Origin: Pseudomonas sp. Bout1
GTDB taxonomy: Bacteria; Pseudomonadota; Gammaproteobacteria; Pseudomonadales; Pseudomonadaceae
Reading direction: 5' to 3'
Assembly (NCBI RefSeq): GCF_034314165.1
Contig: NZ_JAVIWK010000001.1
Span: forward strand, 1,875,001-1,939,000
Length of the DNA: 64,000 nt
The notes beneath the pieces were generated by a model. The model was given only the letters and a program-made list of their open reading frames with translations, ran no database searches and was not told where the DNA came from. Every line of letters starts with the position of its first letter. Positions within the stretch are counted from its first letter, which is position 1. The position numbers and the translations under genes were made by a program. Shown one piece after another: positions 1-7,038 of the stretch.

Positions 1-1
1 C

Positions 2-466
<465 letters not shown>

Positions 467-483
467 GACGCAACACCCCAAAG

Positions 484-510
484 TGCCGGTCAACCCTGCG
501 GTTGGCCGGC
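484..510 (+). terminator. hairpin after ppsA
   Basis: An 11-base arm (GCCGGTCAACC) pairs with GGTTGGCCGGC across a 4-base loop, with one G-U pair, just after the ppsA stop. Only a short T-rich tail (ATTTCTCATT) follows, so alone it is a weak terminator; a stronger one follows at 528-560. Confidence 0.5.
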
Positions 511-527
511 ATTTCTCATTCTGTACA

Positions 528-560
528 GGGCGGAACTCCTTCCGGACGCCGCCCTTTTTT
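528..560 (+). terminator. intrinsic terminator between ppsA and the hydrolase gene
   Basis: GGGCGG pairs with CCGCCC around a 15-base loop that can fold internally (TCC/GGA), followed by six T residues. It ends ppsA transcription. It also argues against a hydrolase start at 502, because that frame would run through the terminator. Confidence 0.7.
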
Positions 561-573
561 GTGCAAGAGCATT

Positions 574-1563
574 ATGCAAAGCAGCAGCAACCTGTTTCCC
601 GTCGCCCTGATCAGCGCTGAACGTCGTGGCGACCTGAGTGAAGATGTGTACCGGCTGAAACCCGGTAACAGCCCCGACGGCACTGTCGAGCTGGCCGTGA
701 CGCGCCTGGGCCTGGCCGATGTCCCGGAAAACCGGGGCGTGCCGGTGGTTTTGTTGCATGGCAGTTTCTCCAATCGGCGCTTCTGGTATTCGCCCAAGGG
801 TATCGGCCTGGGCGCTTACCTGGCGCGTGAAGGGTTCGACGTCTGGATCCCGGAAATGCGCGGCCACGGGCTATCGCGGCGTAACCACGACTACGCCAAA
901 AACCGCGTCGCCGACTATGCTCGCTACGACTTGCCGGCCATTGCCGCCTTTGTGCGCGAGCAAAGCGGGCAGGTACCCCACTGGATCGGGCATTCCCTGG
1001 GTGGCATCACCTTGGCTGCAGCCCTGGGTGGGCAGCACCTTGGCGCGCCGGCAGTGGCCTCGGTGGCGCTGTTTGGCTGCCAGGTCAGCCGCAGCCATTG
1101 GCCGTTGAAACTGCCACCAGTGGAATGGACCGGTCGCCTGCTCCTGAAACGTGTCGGCCAATTGTCGGGCCCGCGGTTCAAGCGCGGCCCAGAGGATGAG
1201 CCGGCGGGCGTGTTGATCGAAGCCATGCGCTGGAACGGCCTGTTCGGCCGTTTTGGCGAAGGGAAGCAGGATTGGTGGAAGGGCCTGGCAGCGGTCGACG
1301 TGCCGCTGTTGGCGGTGAGCGCTGCCGGCGATCACCAAGACCCGGATTGGGCCTGTCGCAAACTCTTCGAGCAAGTCGGCTCCGAGCATCGCCAGTACCT
1401 GTGCCTGGGGCGCCAGCAAGGGTTCAGCGGGGATTTCGGGCATGTCGAGATGCTCGTCAGCAAGGCCGCCCAGGCGCAAGTCTGGCCATTGGTGACGCGC
1501 TGGCTGAAACACCCGCTCACACCTTTGACGGGGGCGGAGTCGCGGGAGCTTGAGGCCGTTTGA
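574..1563 (+). CDS. alpha/beta-fold hydrolase (esterase/lipase-like)
   Basis: A 329-residue serine hydrolase of the alpha/beta fold; substrate unknown. Visible elements are the oxyanion-hole HG at residues 62-63 (LLHGSF), the nucleophile elbow GHSLGG with Ser141, an acidic residue near 253-256 (AGDHQD) and a late His290 in FGHVEML, which together form a plausible triad. There is no signal peptide, so it is probably cytosolic. I chose the ATG at 574, after the terminator ending at 560, over an earlier in-frame ATG at 502 that would overlap it. The equivalent position beside ppsA and rraA in P. aeruginosa also holds a probable esterase. Fold is certain; the reaction is not. Confidence 0.88.
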   Translation: MQSSSNLFPVALISAERRGDLSEDVYRLKPGNSPDGTVELAVTRLGLADVPENRGVPVVLLHGSFSNRRFWYSPKGIGLGAYLAREGFDVWIPEMRGHGLSRRNHDYAKNRVADYARYDLPAIAAFVREQSGQVPHWIGHSLGGITLAAALGGQHLGAPAVASVALFGCQVSRSHWPLKLPPVEWTGRLLLKRVGQLSGPRFKRGPEDEPAGVLIEAMRWNGLFGRFGEGKQDWWKGLAAVDVPLLAVSAAGDHQDPDWACRKLFEQVGSEHRQYLCLGRQQGFSGDFGHVEMLVSKAAQAQVWPLVTRWLKHPLTPLTGAESRELEAV

Positions 1564-1785
1564 CCGCAAGGCTCTAACAGGGGCGTTTCGCTTGGTTGGC
1601 GTAGCGGATAAGATACGACGCGTCGGGTGCTTCTGGTCATATTCAGTCGCGCAGTGGGTATTGCGTTGCTGCCCGTGGGGCCGGATTATTCGACCCGGAT
1701 TAAAGAAGCTTCATGGCAAAGCGTTTCCAGATGTAAGTAAACAGTGGGATGTTCGACACCTTCCTTCACCTACAGGAGTTTCTCG

Positions 1786-2277
1786 ATGAACCATTACCTT
1801 ACCCCCGACCTGTGTGACGCTTACCCGGAGCTGGTGCAGGTGGTTGAGCCGATGTTCAGCAATTTTGGCGGCCGAGACTCCTTTGGTGGCGAGATCGTGA
1901 CCATCAAGTGCTTTGAAGACAATTCCCTGGTCAAGGAGCAAGCCGAGCTCAATGGCGCCGGCAAGGTGCTGGTGGTTGACGGTGGTGGTTCCCTGCGCCG
2001 CGCGTTGCTGGGCGACATGATCGCCGAGAAAGCCGCAAAAAACGGCTGGGAAGGGCTGGTCATCTACGGCTGCATCCGCGATGTGGACGTGATCGCTCAA
2101 ACCGACCTCGGCGTGCAGGCCCTGGCCAGCCACCCGATGAAAACTGACAAGCGCGGTATTGGCGACTTGAACGTGGCGGTCACATTCGCCGGCGTGACCT
2201 TTCGCCCGGGTGAGTATGTGTACGCCGACAATAATGGCGTCATCGTCTCCCCCAGCCCGCTGAAAATGCCTGAATAA
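1786..2277 (+). CDS. rraA: RraA family protein (ribonuclease E inhibitor / HMG-type aldolase fold)
   Basis: A 163-residue member of the RraA/MenG-like fold. RraA binds RNase E and restrains mRNA decay in Escherichia coli; related proteins are divalent-metal 4-hydroxy-4-methyl-2-oxoglutarate or oxaloacetate aldolases. The core motif is present: [15 protein letters not shown] near residues 65-79, then GCIRDVD near 100, whose Arg-Asp binds pyruvate and metal in the aldolases. Because these residues are kept, lyase activity is as likely as RNase E control, and sequence alone cannot separate them. The ATG at 1786 has a good ribosome site (AGGAG, 8 bases upstream). It stands between the hydrolase and cmaX with its own 220-base upstream region. 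Confidence 0.9.
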   Translation: MNHYLTPDLCDAYPELVQVVEPMFSNFGGRDSFGGEIVTIKCFEDNSLVKEQAELNGAGKVLVVDGGGSLRRALLGDMIAEKAAKNGWEGLVIYGCIRDVDVIAQTDLGVQALASHPMKTDKRGIGDLNVAVTFAGVTFRPGEYVYADNNGVIVSPSPLKMPE

Positions 2278-2302
2278 ATAGCAGTAGCCGACAGGGGTGA
2301 GG

Positions 2303-3298
2303 ATGTTCGAGGAAGAAAACGCGCAGTGGGGGCTGGTGCATGCCCTGGTGCTGGACGGTAAAGGTGGCGCGCGTTCGATTGCCCGGACAGAGCTTGATGA
2401 GCTGCAACTGCGGCCTCAGGAAAGCCTGTGGCTGCACTGGGATCGCAGCCATCCCCAAACCCAGACCTGGTTGCGCACATCCAGCGGCTTAAGCGAGTTC
2501 GCCTGTGACTTGCTGCTGGAGGAGAACACCCGCCCACGCCTGTTGCCGCTGCCGGATGCCGAGCTGCTGCTGTTTTTGCGCGGGGTTAACCTTAACCCCG
2601 GTGCCGAGCCGGAGGACATGGTCTCGGTGCGGATCTTCGCCTCGGCGGCCCGCGTGATTTCCCTGCGTTTGCGCCCATTGCGCGCCACCGATGAGTTGCT
2701 GGTGCAACTGGCAGATGGCAAAGGGCCGAAAACCGCCTCGGAACTGGTCCTTTACATGGCGCAGTACCTGACCAACAAGGTTCAGGATCTGGTCAGCGAC
2801 CTGTCGGAAATTGTCGATATCGAAGAAGAAAAACTGGATGCCGACGAACGGTATACTCCGGAGCATGGCAGCGTTTTGCAGATCCGCCGACGCGCCGCCG
2901 GGCTGAAACGTTTCCTGTCGCCGCAGCGGGATATTTTCGCGCAGTTGACCCGGATCAAGTTGCCCTGGTTCTGTGACGACGATGCTGACTACTGGAACGA
3001 ATTGAACAACAGCCTGACCCGTTACCTGGAAGAGCTGGAATTGGCCCGGGAGCGCGTGGGGCTTGTGCTTGAGACTGAAGACCGGCGCTTGAGCCTGCGT
3101 ATGAACCGCACGATGTACCGCTTTGGGATCATCACCGGAATCTTTCTGCCGATGAGTTTTTTGACCGGTTTGCTGGGGATCAATGTGGGCGGTATTCCGT
3201 TCTCTTCCAGCCCTTATGGGTTCTTGATCGCCTGCCTGATGATGGTCTCGGTGGCCGTCGGCCAATGGTGGTTGTTCCGACGTTTACGTTGGGTCTGA
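2303..3298 (+). CDS. cmaX: CorA/ZntB-family divalent metal transporter (CmaX)
   Basis: A 331-residue inner-membrane metal transporter of the CorA/ZntB family. A long cytosolic funnel domain is followed by two C-terminal membrane helices: the first ends in the pore-loop signature GINVGGIP (the GxN motif, normally GMN in Mg channels and GIN in ZntB-type zinc transporters), the second is FLIACLMMVSVAVGQWWLF. The basic tail RRLRWV faces the cytosol. Metal choice (zinc versus magnesium) is inferred from the GIN variant only. The ATG at 2303 was preferred to a GTG six bases earlier because GGGGTGAGG then lies upstream as ribosome site. The order cmaX-crfX-cmpX-sigX-oprF is a known Pseudomonas envelope-stress block. 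Confidence 0.88.
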   Translation: MFEEENAQWGLVHALVLDGKGGARSIARTELDELQLRPQESLWLHWDRSHPQTQTWLRTSSGLSEFACDLLLEENTRPRLLPLPDAELLLFLRGVNLNPGAEPEDMVSVRIFASAARVISLRLRPLRATDELLVQLADGKGPKTASELVLYMAQYLTNKVQDLVSDLSEIVDIEEEKLDADERYTPEHGSVLQIRRRAAGLKRFLSPQRDIFAQLTRIKLPWFCDDDADYWNELNNSLTRYLEELELARERVGLVLETEDRRLSLRMNRTMYRFGIITGIFLPMSFLTGLLGINVGGIPFSSSPYGFLIACLMMVSVAVGQWWLFRRLRWV

Positions 3299-3341
3299 CC
3301 TGAATGTGACCTGAACGTGGAAACAGGTCATGTGACCTGAA
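3296..3341. repeat. three TGACCTGAA direct repeats with one inverted copy
   Basis: TGACCTGAA occurs at 3296-3304, 3307-3315 and 3333-3341, and the inverted core CAGGTCA at 3324-3330. The cluster begins on the cmaX stop codon and ends 42 bases before crfX. It can form a hairpin (TGACCTG with CAGGTCA) and could be a regulator binding array. Confidence 0.6.
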
Positions 3342-3383
3342 GAATTTTACCCTCGTCTTTTAAATCACTTGCGAGAGGTCCTT

Positions 3384-3629
3384 ATGCACGATCCGTTCGA
3401 ACAGTCTTTGCGTGACATGCTCAATGCCTCGTCCTCCAACCGGGATGACGATGCGTGCCTGGGTCGCGTATTAAAAACCGCCAACCGCCAGGTTGGGGCG
3501 GGAGACCTGTTCGGCCTGCTCGGTCGTTGGTTGCCGGCGTTGATGATGGCCCTGAACAATGGTTCGGCCCATGTTTCACCGGTTTCCCGTCGTAAACCTC
3601 TTGCTCGCACTGCTGATAAGGCTGAATGA
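3384..3629 (+). CDS. crfX: CrfX, small conserved protein of the sigX-oprF region
   Basis: An 81-residue soluble protein recognised by position and sequence as CrfX, a small Pseudomonas protein encoded between cmaX and cmpX. It has no membrane segment or known catalytic motif; the middle (LLGRWLPALMMALNN) is a short amphipathic helix and the tail is basic. Its function is not established. The ATG at 3384 follows an AGAGG ribosome site. Its stop overlaps the cmpX start by four bases (ATGA), so the two are translationally coupled and probably work together in the membrane or envelope response that also involves SigX. Confidence 0.85.
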   Translation: MHDPFEQSLRDMLNASSSNRDDDACLGRVLKTANRQVGAGDLFGLLGRWLPALMMALNNGSAHVSPVSRRKPLARTADKAE

Positions 3630-4456
3630 ATATGGAACTTGATCTCTGGACCCAGAGTCTTGTAGCTGCAATGACTGCGTTGTGGACCAAGGTGGCGAAT
3701 TTCATTCCCAACCTGTTTGGTGCACTGGTGGTGGTACTGCTGGGTTTTGTCGTGGCCAAGCTGCTCGACACCCTGCTCTCCAAATTGCTGGCTAAACTGG
3801 GCCTTGATCGCTTGATGGGTGGCACCGGCCTGACCAAGATCCTGGGGCGCGCGGGGCTGCAAGTACCGATCTCGACATTGATCGGGAAGATCGTTTATTG
3901 GTTTGTTTTGCTGATTTTTCTGGTTTCTGCGGCTGAATCCCTTGGACTTGAGCGAGTTTCAGCTACGCTCGACATGCTGGCGCTGTATTTGCCGAAGGTA
4001 TTCGGCGGCGCGCTGGTACTGCTGGTAGGGGTTTTGCTGGCGCAACTGGCCAATGGCCTGGTGCGTGGCGCGGCTGAAGGGGTAGGGCTGGATTATGCCG
4101 GCGGCTTGGGGCGAATCGCCCAGGGGCTGGTCATTATCATCAGTATTTCGGTCGCGATCAGCCAATTGGAGGTCAAGACTGACCTGCTGAACCACGTGAT
4201 TGTGATTGTTTTGATTACCGTTGGTCTGGCTGTTGCGCTGGCCATGGGACTGGGAAGCCGGGAAATTGCCGGGCAGATTCTTGCGGGAATCTATGTGCGT
4301 GAGTTGTATCAGGTTGGGCAACAAGTGCGTGTGGGCGAGGTCGAAGGGCAGATCGAGGAGATCGGCACGGTCAAGACGACAGTGCTGACCGACGATGGCG
4401 AACTGGTGTCGCTTTCGAACCGGATCTTGCTGGAACAGCATGTGACTAGCCGCTAA
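3626..4456 (+). CDS. cmpX: CmpX, small mechanosensitive-channel-like membrane protein
   Basis: A 276-residue inner-membrane protein related to small MscS-type channels (conserved TM-helix repeats). Several hydrophobic stretches are visible: residues about 25-45 (LFGALVVVLLGFVVAKLL), 85-105 (IVYWFVLLIFLVSAAESL), 125-147 and two in 165-215, with glycine-rich helices typical of the family. A beta-type segment follows (residues ~232-265, EVEGQIEEIGTVKTTVLTDDGELVSLSN), like the MscS beta domain. It overlaps crfX and precedes sigX by 87 bases. In P. aeruginosa CmpX is linked to cell-wall stress and SigX activity; channel function here is inference. Confidence 0.88.
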   Translation: MNMELDLWTQSLVAAMTALWTKVANFIPNLFGALVVVLLGFVVAKLLDTLLSKLLAKLGLDRLMGGTGLTKILGRAGLQVPISTLIGKIVYWFVLLIFLVSAAESLGLERVSATLDMLALYLPKVFGGALVLLVGVLLAQLANGLVRGAAEGVGLDYAGGLGRIAQGLVIIISISVAISQLEVKTDLLNHVIVIVLITVGLAVALAMGLGSREIAGQILAGIYVRELYQVGQQVRVGEVEGQIEEIGTVKTTVLTDDGELVSLSNRILLEQHVTSR

Positions 4457-4543
4457 CCCGGCGAATCCTGCTAATGTACGCCGCCGCAATCCTGGGTATC
4501 CAGGCTGTAGCGGACATTGACCTGACTGTCGGCACGACTTGTT

Positions 4544-5134
4544 TTGAATAAAGCCCAAACGCTGTCCACGCGCTATGACCCCCGTGAGCTCTCTGATGAG
4601 GAGTTGGTCGCGCGCGCGCACACGGAGCTGTTTCACGTAACACGCGCGTACGAAGAATTGATGCGCAGGTATCAACGCACTCTGTTCAACGTTTGTTCAA
4701 GGTATTTAGGGAACGATAGAGATGCGGATGATGTCTGTCAGGAAGTGATGCTCAAGGTGCTGTACGGCCTGAAGAACTTCGAGGGCAAATCGAAGTTCAA
4801 GACATGGCTTTATAGCATCACGTACAACGAGTGCATCACGCAGTATCGGAAGGAACGGCGAAAGCGTCGCTTGATGGACGCTTTGAGTCTGGACCCCCTT
4901 GAGGAAGCGTCTGAAGAAAAGGCGCCGGCACCCGAGGAAAAGGGCGGACTCGATCGCTGGCTGGTGTATGTGAATCCGATTGACCGTGAAATTCTGGTGC
5001 TACGATTTGTCGCAGAGCTGGAATTTCAGGAAATCGCTGACATCATGCACATGGGTTTGAGTGCTACAAAAATGCGTTACAAACGTGCTCTAGATAAATT
5101 ACGTGAGAAATTTGCGGGCAGTACTGAAACTTAG
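4544..5134 (+). CDS. sigX: ECF sigma factor SigX
   Basis: A 196-residue extracytoplasmic-function sigma factor. Region 2 is seen at about residues 30-95 (YEELMRRYQRTLFNVCSRYLGNDRDADDVCQEVMLKV and the WLYSITYN stretch), region 4 at 135-190 (IDREILVLRFVAELEFQEIADIM then the recognition helix LSATKMRYKRALDKLREKF). SigX directs transcription of oprF and membrane lipid genes in Pseudomonas. The start is TTG: homologues begin MNKAQTLSTRYDPREL, and the only in-frame codon fitting this is TTG at 4544. No anti-sigma gene is adjacent, consistent with control by membrane state or CmpX instead. oprF follows 107 bases downstream. Confidence 0.95.
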   Translation: MNKAQTLSTRYDPRELSDEELVARAHTELFHVTRAYEELMRRYQRTLFNVCSRYLGNDRDADDVCQEVMLKVLYGLKNFEGKSKFKTWLYSITYNECITQYRKERRKRRLMDALSLDPLEEASEEKAPAPEEKGGLDRWLVYVNPIDREILVLRFVAELEFQEIADIMHMGLSATKMRYKRALDKLREKFAGSTET

Positions 5135-5241
5135 TGCGTGGCAAATATCTCTTACGTGTAGGCAAGTTCTGTTAGACTTGTCGCCGAGTTGTCCCCCGGT
5201 ATGTGGGACTGCTTTACAATCACCAGATGGGGATTTAACGG

Positions 5242-6225
5242 ATGAAACTGAAAAACACCTTGGGCTTGGCCATTGGTACTCTTATTGCCGCTACTTCTTT
5301 CGGCGTTCTGGCACAAGGCCAAGGCGCAGTTGAAGGCGAGCTGTTCTACAAGAAGCAGTACAACGATAGCGTCAAGAATATCGAAGACGGCTTCAATCCA
5401 GGCGCTCGCATCGGTTACTTCCTGACCGACGACCTGTCGTTGAACTTGTCCTACGACAAAACCAACCACACCCGTTCGAACAACGGTACTGGCAACCAGA
5501 AGATCGGCGGCGACACTGGTAGCATCACTGCCCAGTATCACTTCGGTCAGGCTGGCGTTGATTCGCTGCGTCCATACGTAGAAGGTGGTTTCGGTCACCA
5601 GAGCCGTAGCAACGTAGAAGACGACGGCCACAAAGGTCGCGATCAATCGACTCTGGCTATCGCTGGCGCCGGTGTGAAGTACTACTTCACCAACAACCTG
5701 TACGCTCGTGCCGGTGTTGAAGCTGACTACGCAATCGACAACGGCAAGTGGGATTACTCCGCACTGGTCGGCCTGGGCGTAAACTTCGGCGGTAACGCTG
5801 GCGCAGCAGCTCCAGCTCCTACCCCAGCACCAGCTCCAGAGCCAGTTCCAGAGCCAGAAGCTCCGGTTGCTCAGGTTGTTCGTGTTGAGCTGGACGTGAA
5901 GTTCGACTTCGACAAGTCGGTTGTTAAGCCTAACAGCTACGGCGACGTGAAAAACCTCGCTGACTTCATGAAACAGTACCCACAAACCACCACCGTTGTT
6001 GAAGGTCACACTGACTCCGTCGGTCCTGACGCTTACAACCAGAAGCTGTCCCAGCGTCGTGCTGACGCTGTTAAGCAAGTCCTGGTCAAAGACGGTATCG
6101 CTCCTAACCGTGTAAGCTCGGTTGGTTATGGCAAATCCCGCCCAGTTGCTGACAACGCAACTGAAGCTGGCCGTGCTATCAACCGTCGCGTAGAAGCATC
6201 GGTAGAAGCTCAAGCAGCTCAGTAA
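5242..6225 (+). CDS. oprF: major outer-membrane porin OprF
   Basis: A 327-residue outer-membrane protein giving slow non-specific diffusion and anchoring the membrane to peptidoglycan. Signal peptide: residues 1-24, cut after VLA. An eight-stranded OmpA-like beta barrel covers about 25-180. A flexible hinge of Ala/Pro/Glu repeats lies near 190-212. The C-terminal OmpA peptidoglycan-binding domain shows FDFDKSVVKPNS, VEGHTDSVG, NQKLSQRRADAV and GRAINRRV. The mature protein has no cysteine, unlike the P. aeruginosa form, as is common in fluorescent pseudomonads. It lies directly behind sigX, its known activator, and ends in a strong terminator. Codon use is highly biased, as expected for a very abundant protein. 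Confidence 0.97.
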   Translation: MKLKNTLGLAIGTLIAATSFGVLAQGQGAVEGELFYKKQYNDSVKNIEDGFNPGARIGYFLTDDLSLNLSYDKTNHTRSNNGTGNQKIGGDTGSITAQYHFGQAGVDSLRPYVEGGFGHQSRSNVEDDGHKGRDQSTLAIAGAGVKYYFTNNLYARAGVEADYAIDNGKWDYSALVGLGVNFGGNAGAAAPAPTPAPAPEPVPEPEAPVAQVVRVELDVKFDFDKSVVKPNSYGDVKNLADFMKQYPQTTTVVEGHTDSVGPDAYNQKLSQRRADAVKQVLVKDGIAPNRVSSVGYGKSRPVADNATEAGRAINRRVEASVEAQAAQ

Positions 6226-6237
6226 TTACTGAGTTGT

Positions 6238-6270
6238 AGAAAAAAGCCCGGCTTAGGCCGGGCTTTTTTT
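6238..6270 (+). terminator. oprF terminator
   Basis: GCCCGGC (6246-6252) pairs perfectly with GCCGGGC (6257-6263) across TTAG and is followed by seven T; an A-run precedes it, so it may also stop the convergent cobA transcript. Confidence 0.92.
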
Positions 6271-6285
6271 CGTCTGGAATTTGCC

Positions 6286-7029
6286 TCAGGCCTGGAGGCT
6301 GGCCAAGGCGTCGACCGCCTGTGTCGCTTGGGCAACCCGGCCAATCACCAGAATCGCCGGGCTCTTCAGCGCAAAGCCCTGCGCATCGTCCTGCATCCGC
6401 AAAAGGCTGCTGCGGCATTCACGCTGTTGTGGCAACGAGGCGTTTTCGATCATCGCCACCGGCATGTCATCGCTCATGCCGCCCTCCAGCAACTGCTGGC
6501 GAATCTCTCCCAGCTTCGCCACCCCCATATAGATCACCAGCGTCGTGCCGCCCTCGGCCAGCGCCCGCCAATTGAGGCTGCTGTCGTCCTGGGTGTGGGC
6601 GGTGACCAGTGTTACGCCACGGCTGATACCGCGCAGCGTCAGCGGGATGTCACAATTCGTTGCCCCTGCCAGCCCTGCAGTAATGCCGTTGACCAACTCC
6701 ACCTCCACCCCTCGTAGCCTGAGCCACGCCGCCTCTTCGCCACCACGACCAAAAATGCATGGATCGCCGCCCTTGAGCCTTACCACGCACTTGCCTTGCC
6801 GGGCATAGCGCAACATCAGGCGGTGGATAAATGCCTGCGGCGTGGAGCGACAGCCGCCGCGTTTACCCACCGTAATCAGCCGTGCCGAAGGGCAATGTTC
6901 CAGCAGCGCCGGGTTGACCAGATCATCGGTCAGCACCACATCGGCTTCCCGCAGGGCCCGTACCGCCTTGAGCGTCAGCAGCTCCGGATCGCCGGGGCCC
7001 GCGCCTACCAACCAGACTTTTGCGCTCAT
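6286..7029 (-). CDS. cobA: uroporphyrinogen-III C-methyltransferase (sirohaem branch)
   Basis: A 247-residue SAM-dependent enzyme that methylates uroporphyrinogen III at C2 and C7 to give precorrin-2, the precursor of sirohaem. Family motifs are present: VGAGPGDPELLTLKA near residues 7-21 (SAM loop), RLKGGDPCIFGRGGEE near 84-99, GITAGLAGA near 114, and VIYMGV near 166. It is a stand-alone methylase without the CysG dehydrogenase/chelatase domain, so those steps must come from another gene. It lies 9 bases downstream of nasA, last gene of the nirB-nirD-nasA unit. Its evident job there is to supply sirohaem to NirB when nitrate is assimilated. Confidence 0.94.
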   Translation of the reverse strand: MSAKVWLVGAGPGDPELLTLKAVRALREADVVLTDDLVNPALLEHCPSARLITVGKRGGCRSTPQAFIHRLMLRYARQGKCVVRLKGGDPCIFGRGGEEAAWLRLRGVEVELVNGITAGLAGATNCDIPLTLRGISRGVTLVTAHTQDDSSLNWRALAEGGTTLVIYMGVAKLGEIRQQLLEGGMSDDMPVAMIENASLPQQRECRSSLLRMQDDAQGFALKSPAILVIGRVAQATQAVDALASLQA

Positions 7030-7038
7030 GTTCTTCCC

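Noticed and set aside
5135..5241. SigX-dependent promoter of oprF
   Set aside because: One is expected from knowledge of the locus, but I could not assign -35/-10 elements with confidence; the best sigma-70-like pair has a 20-base spacer.
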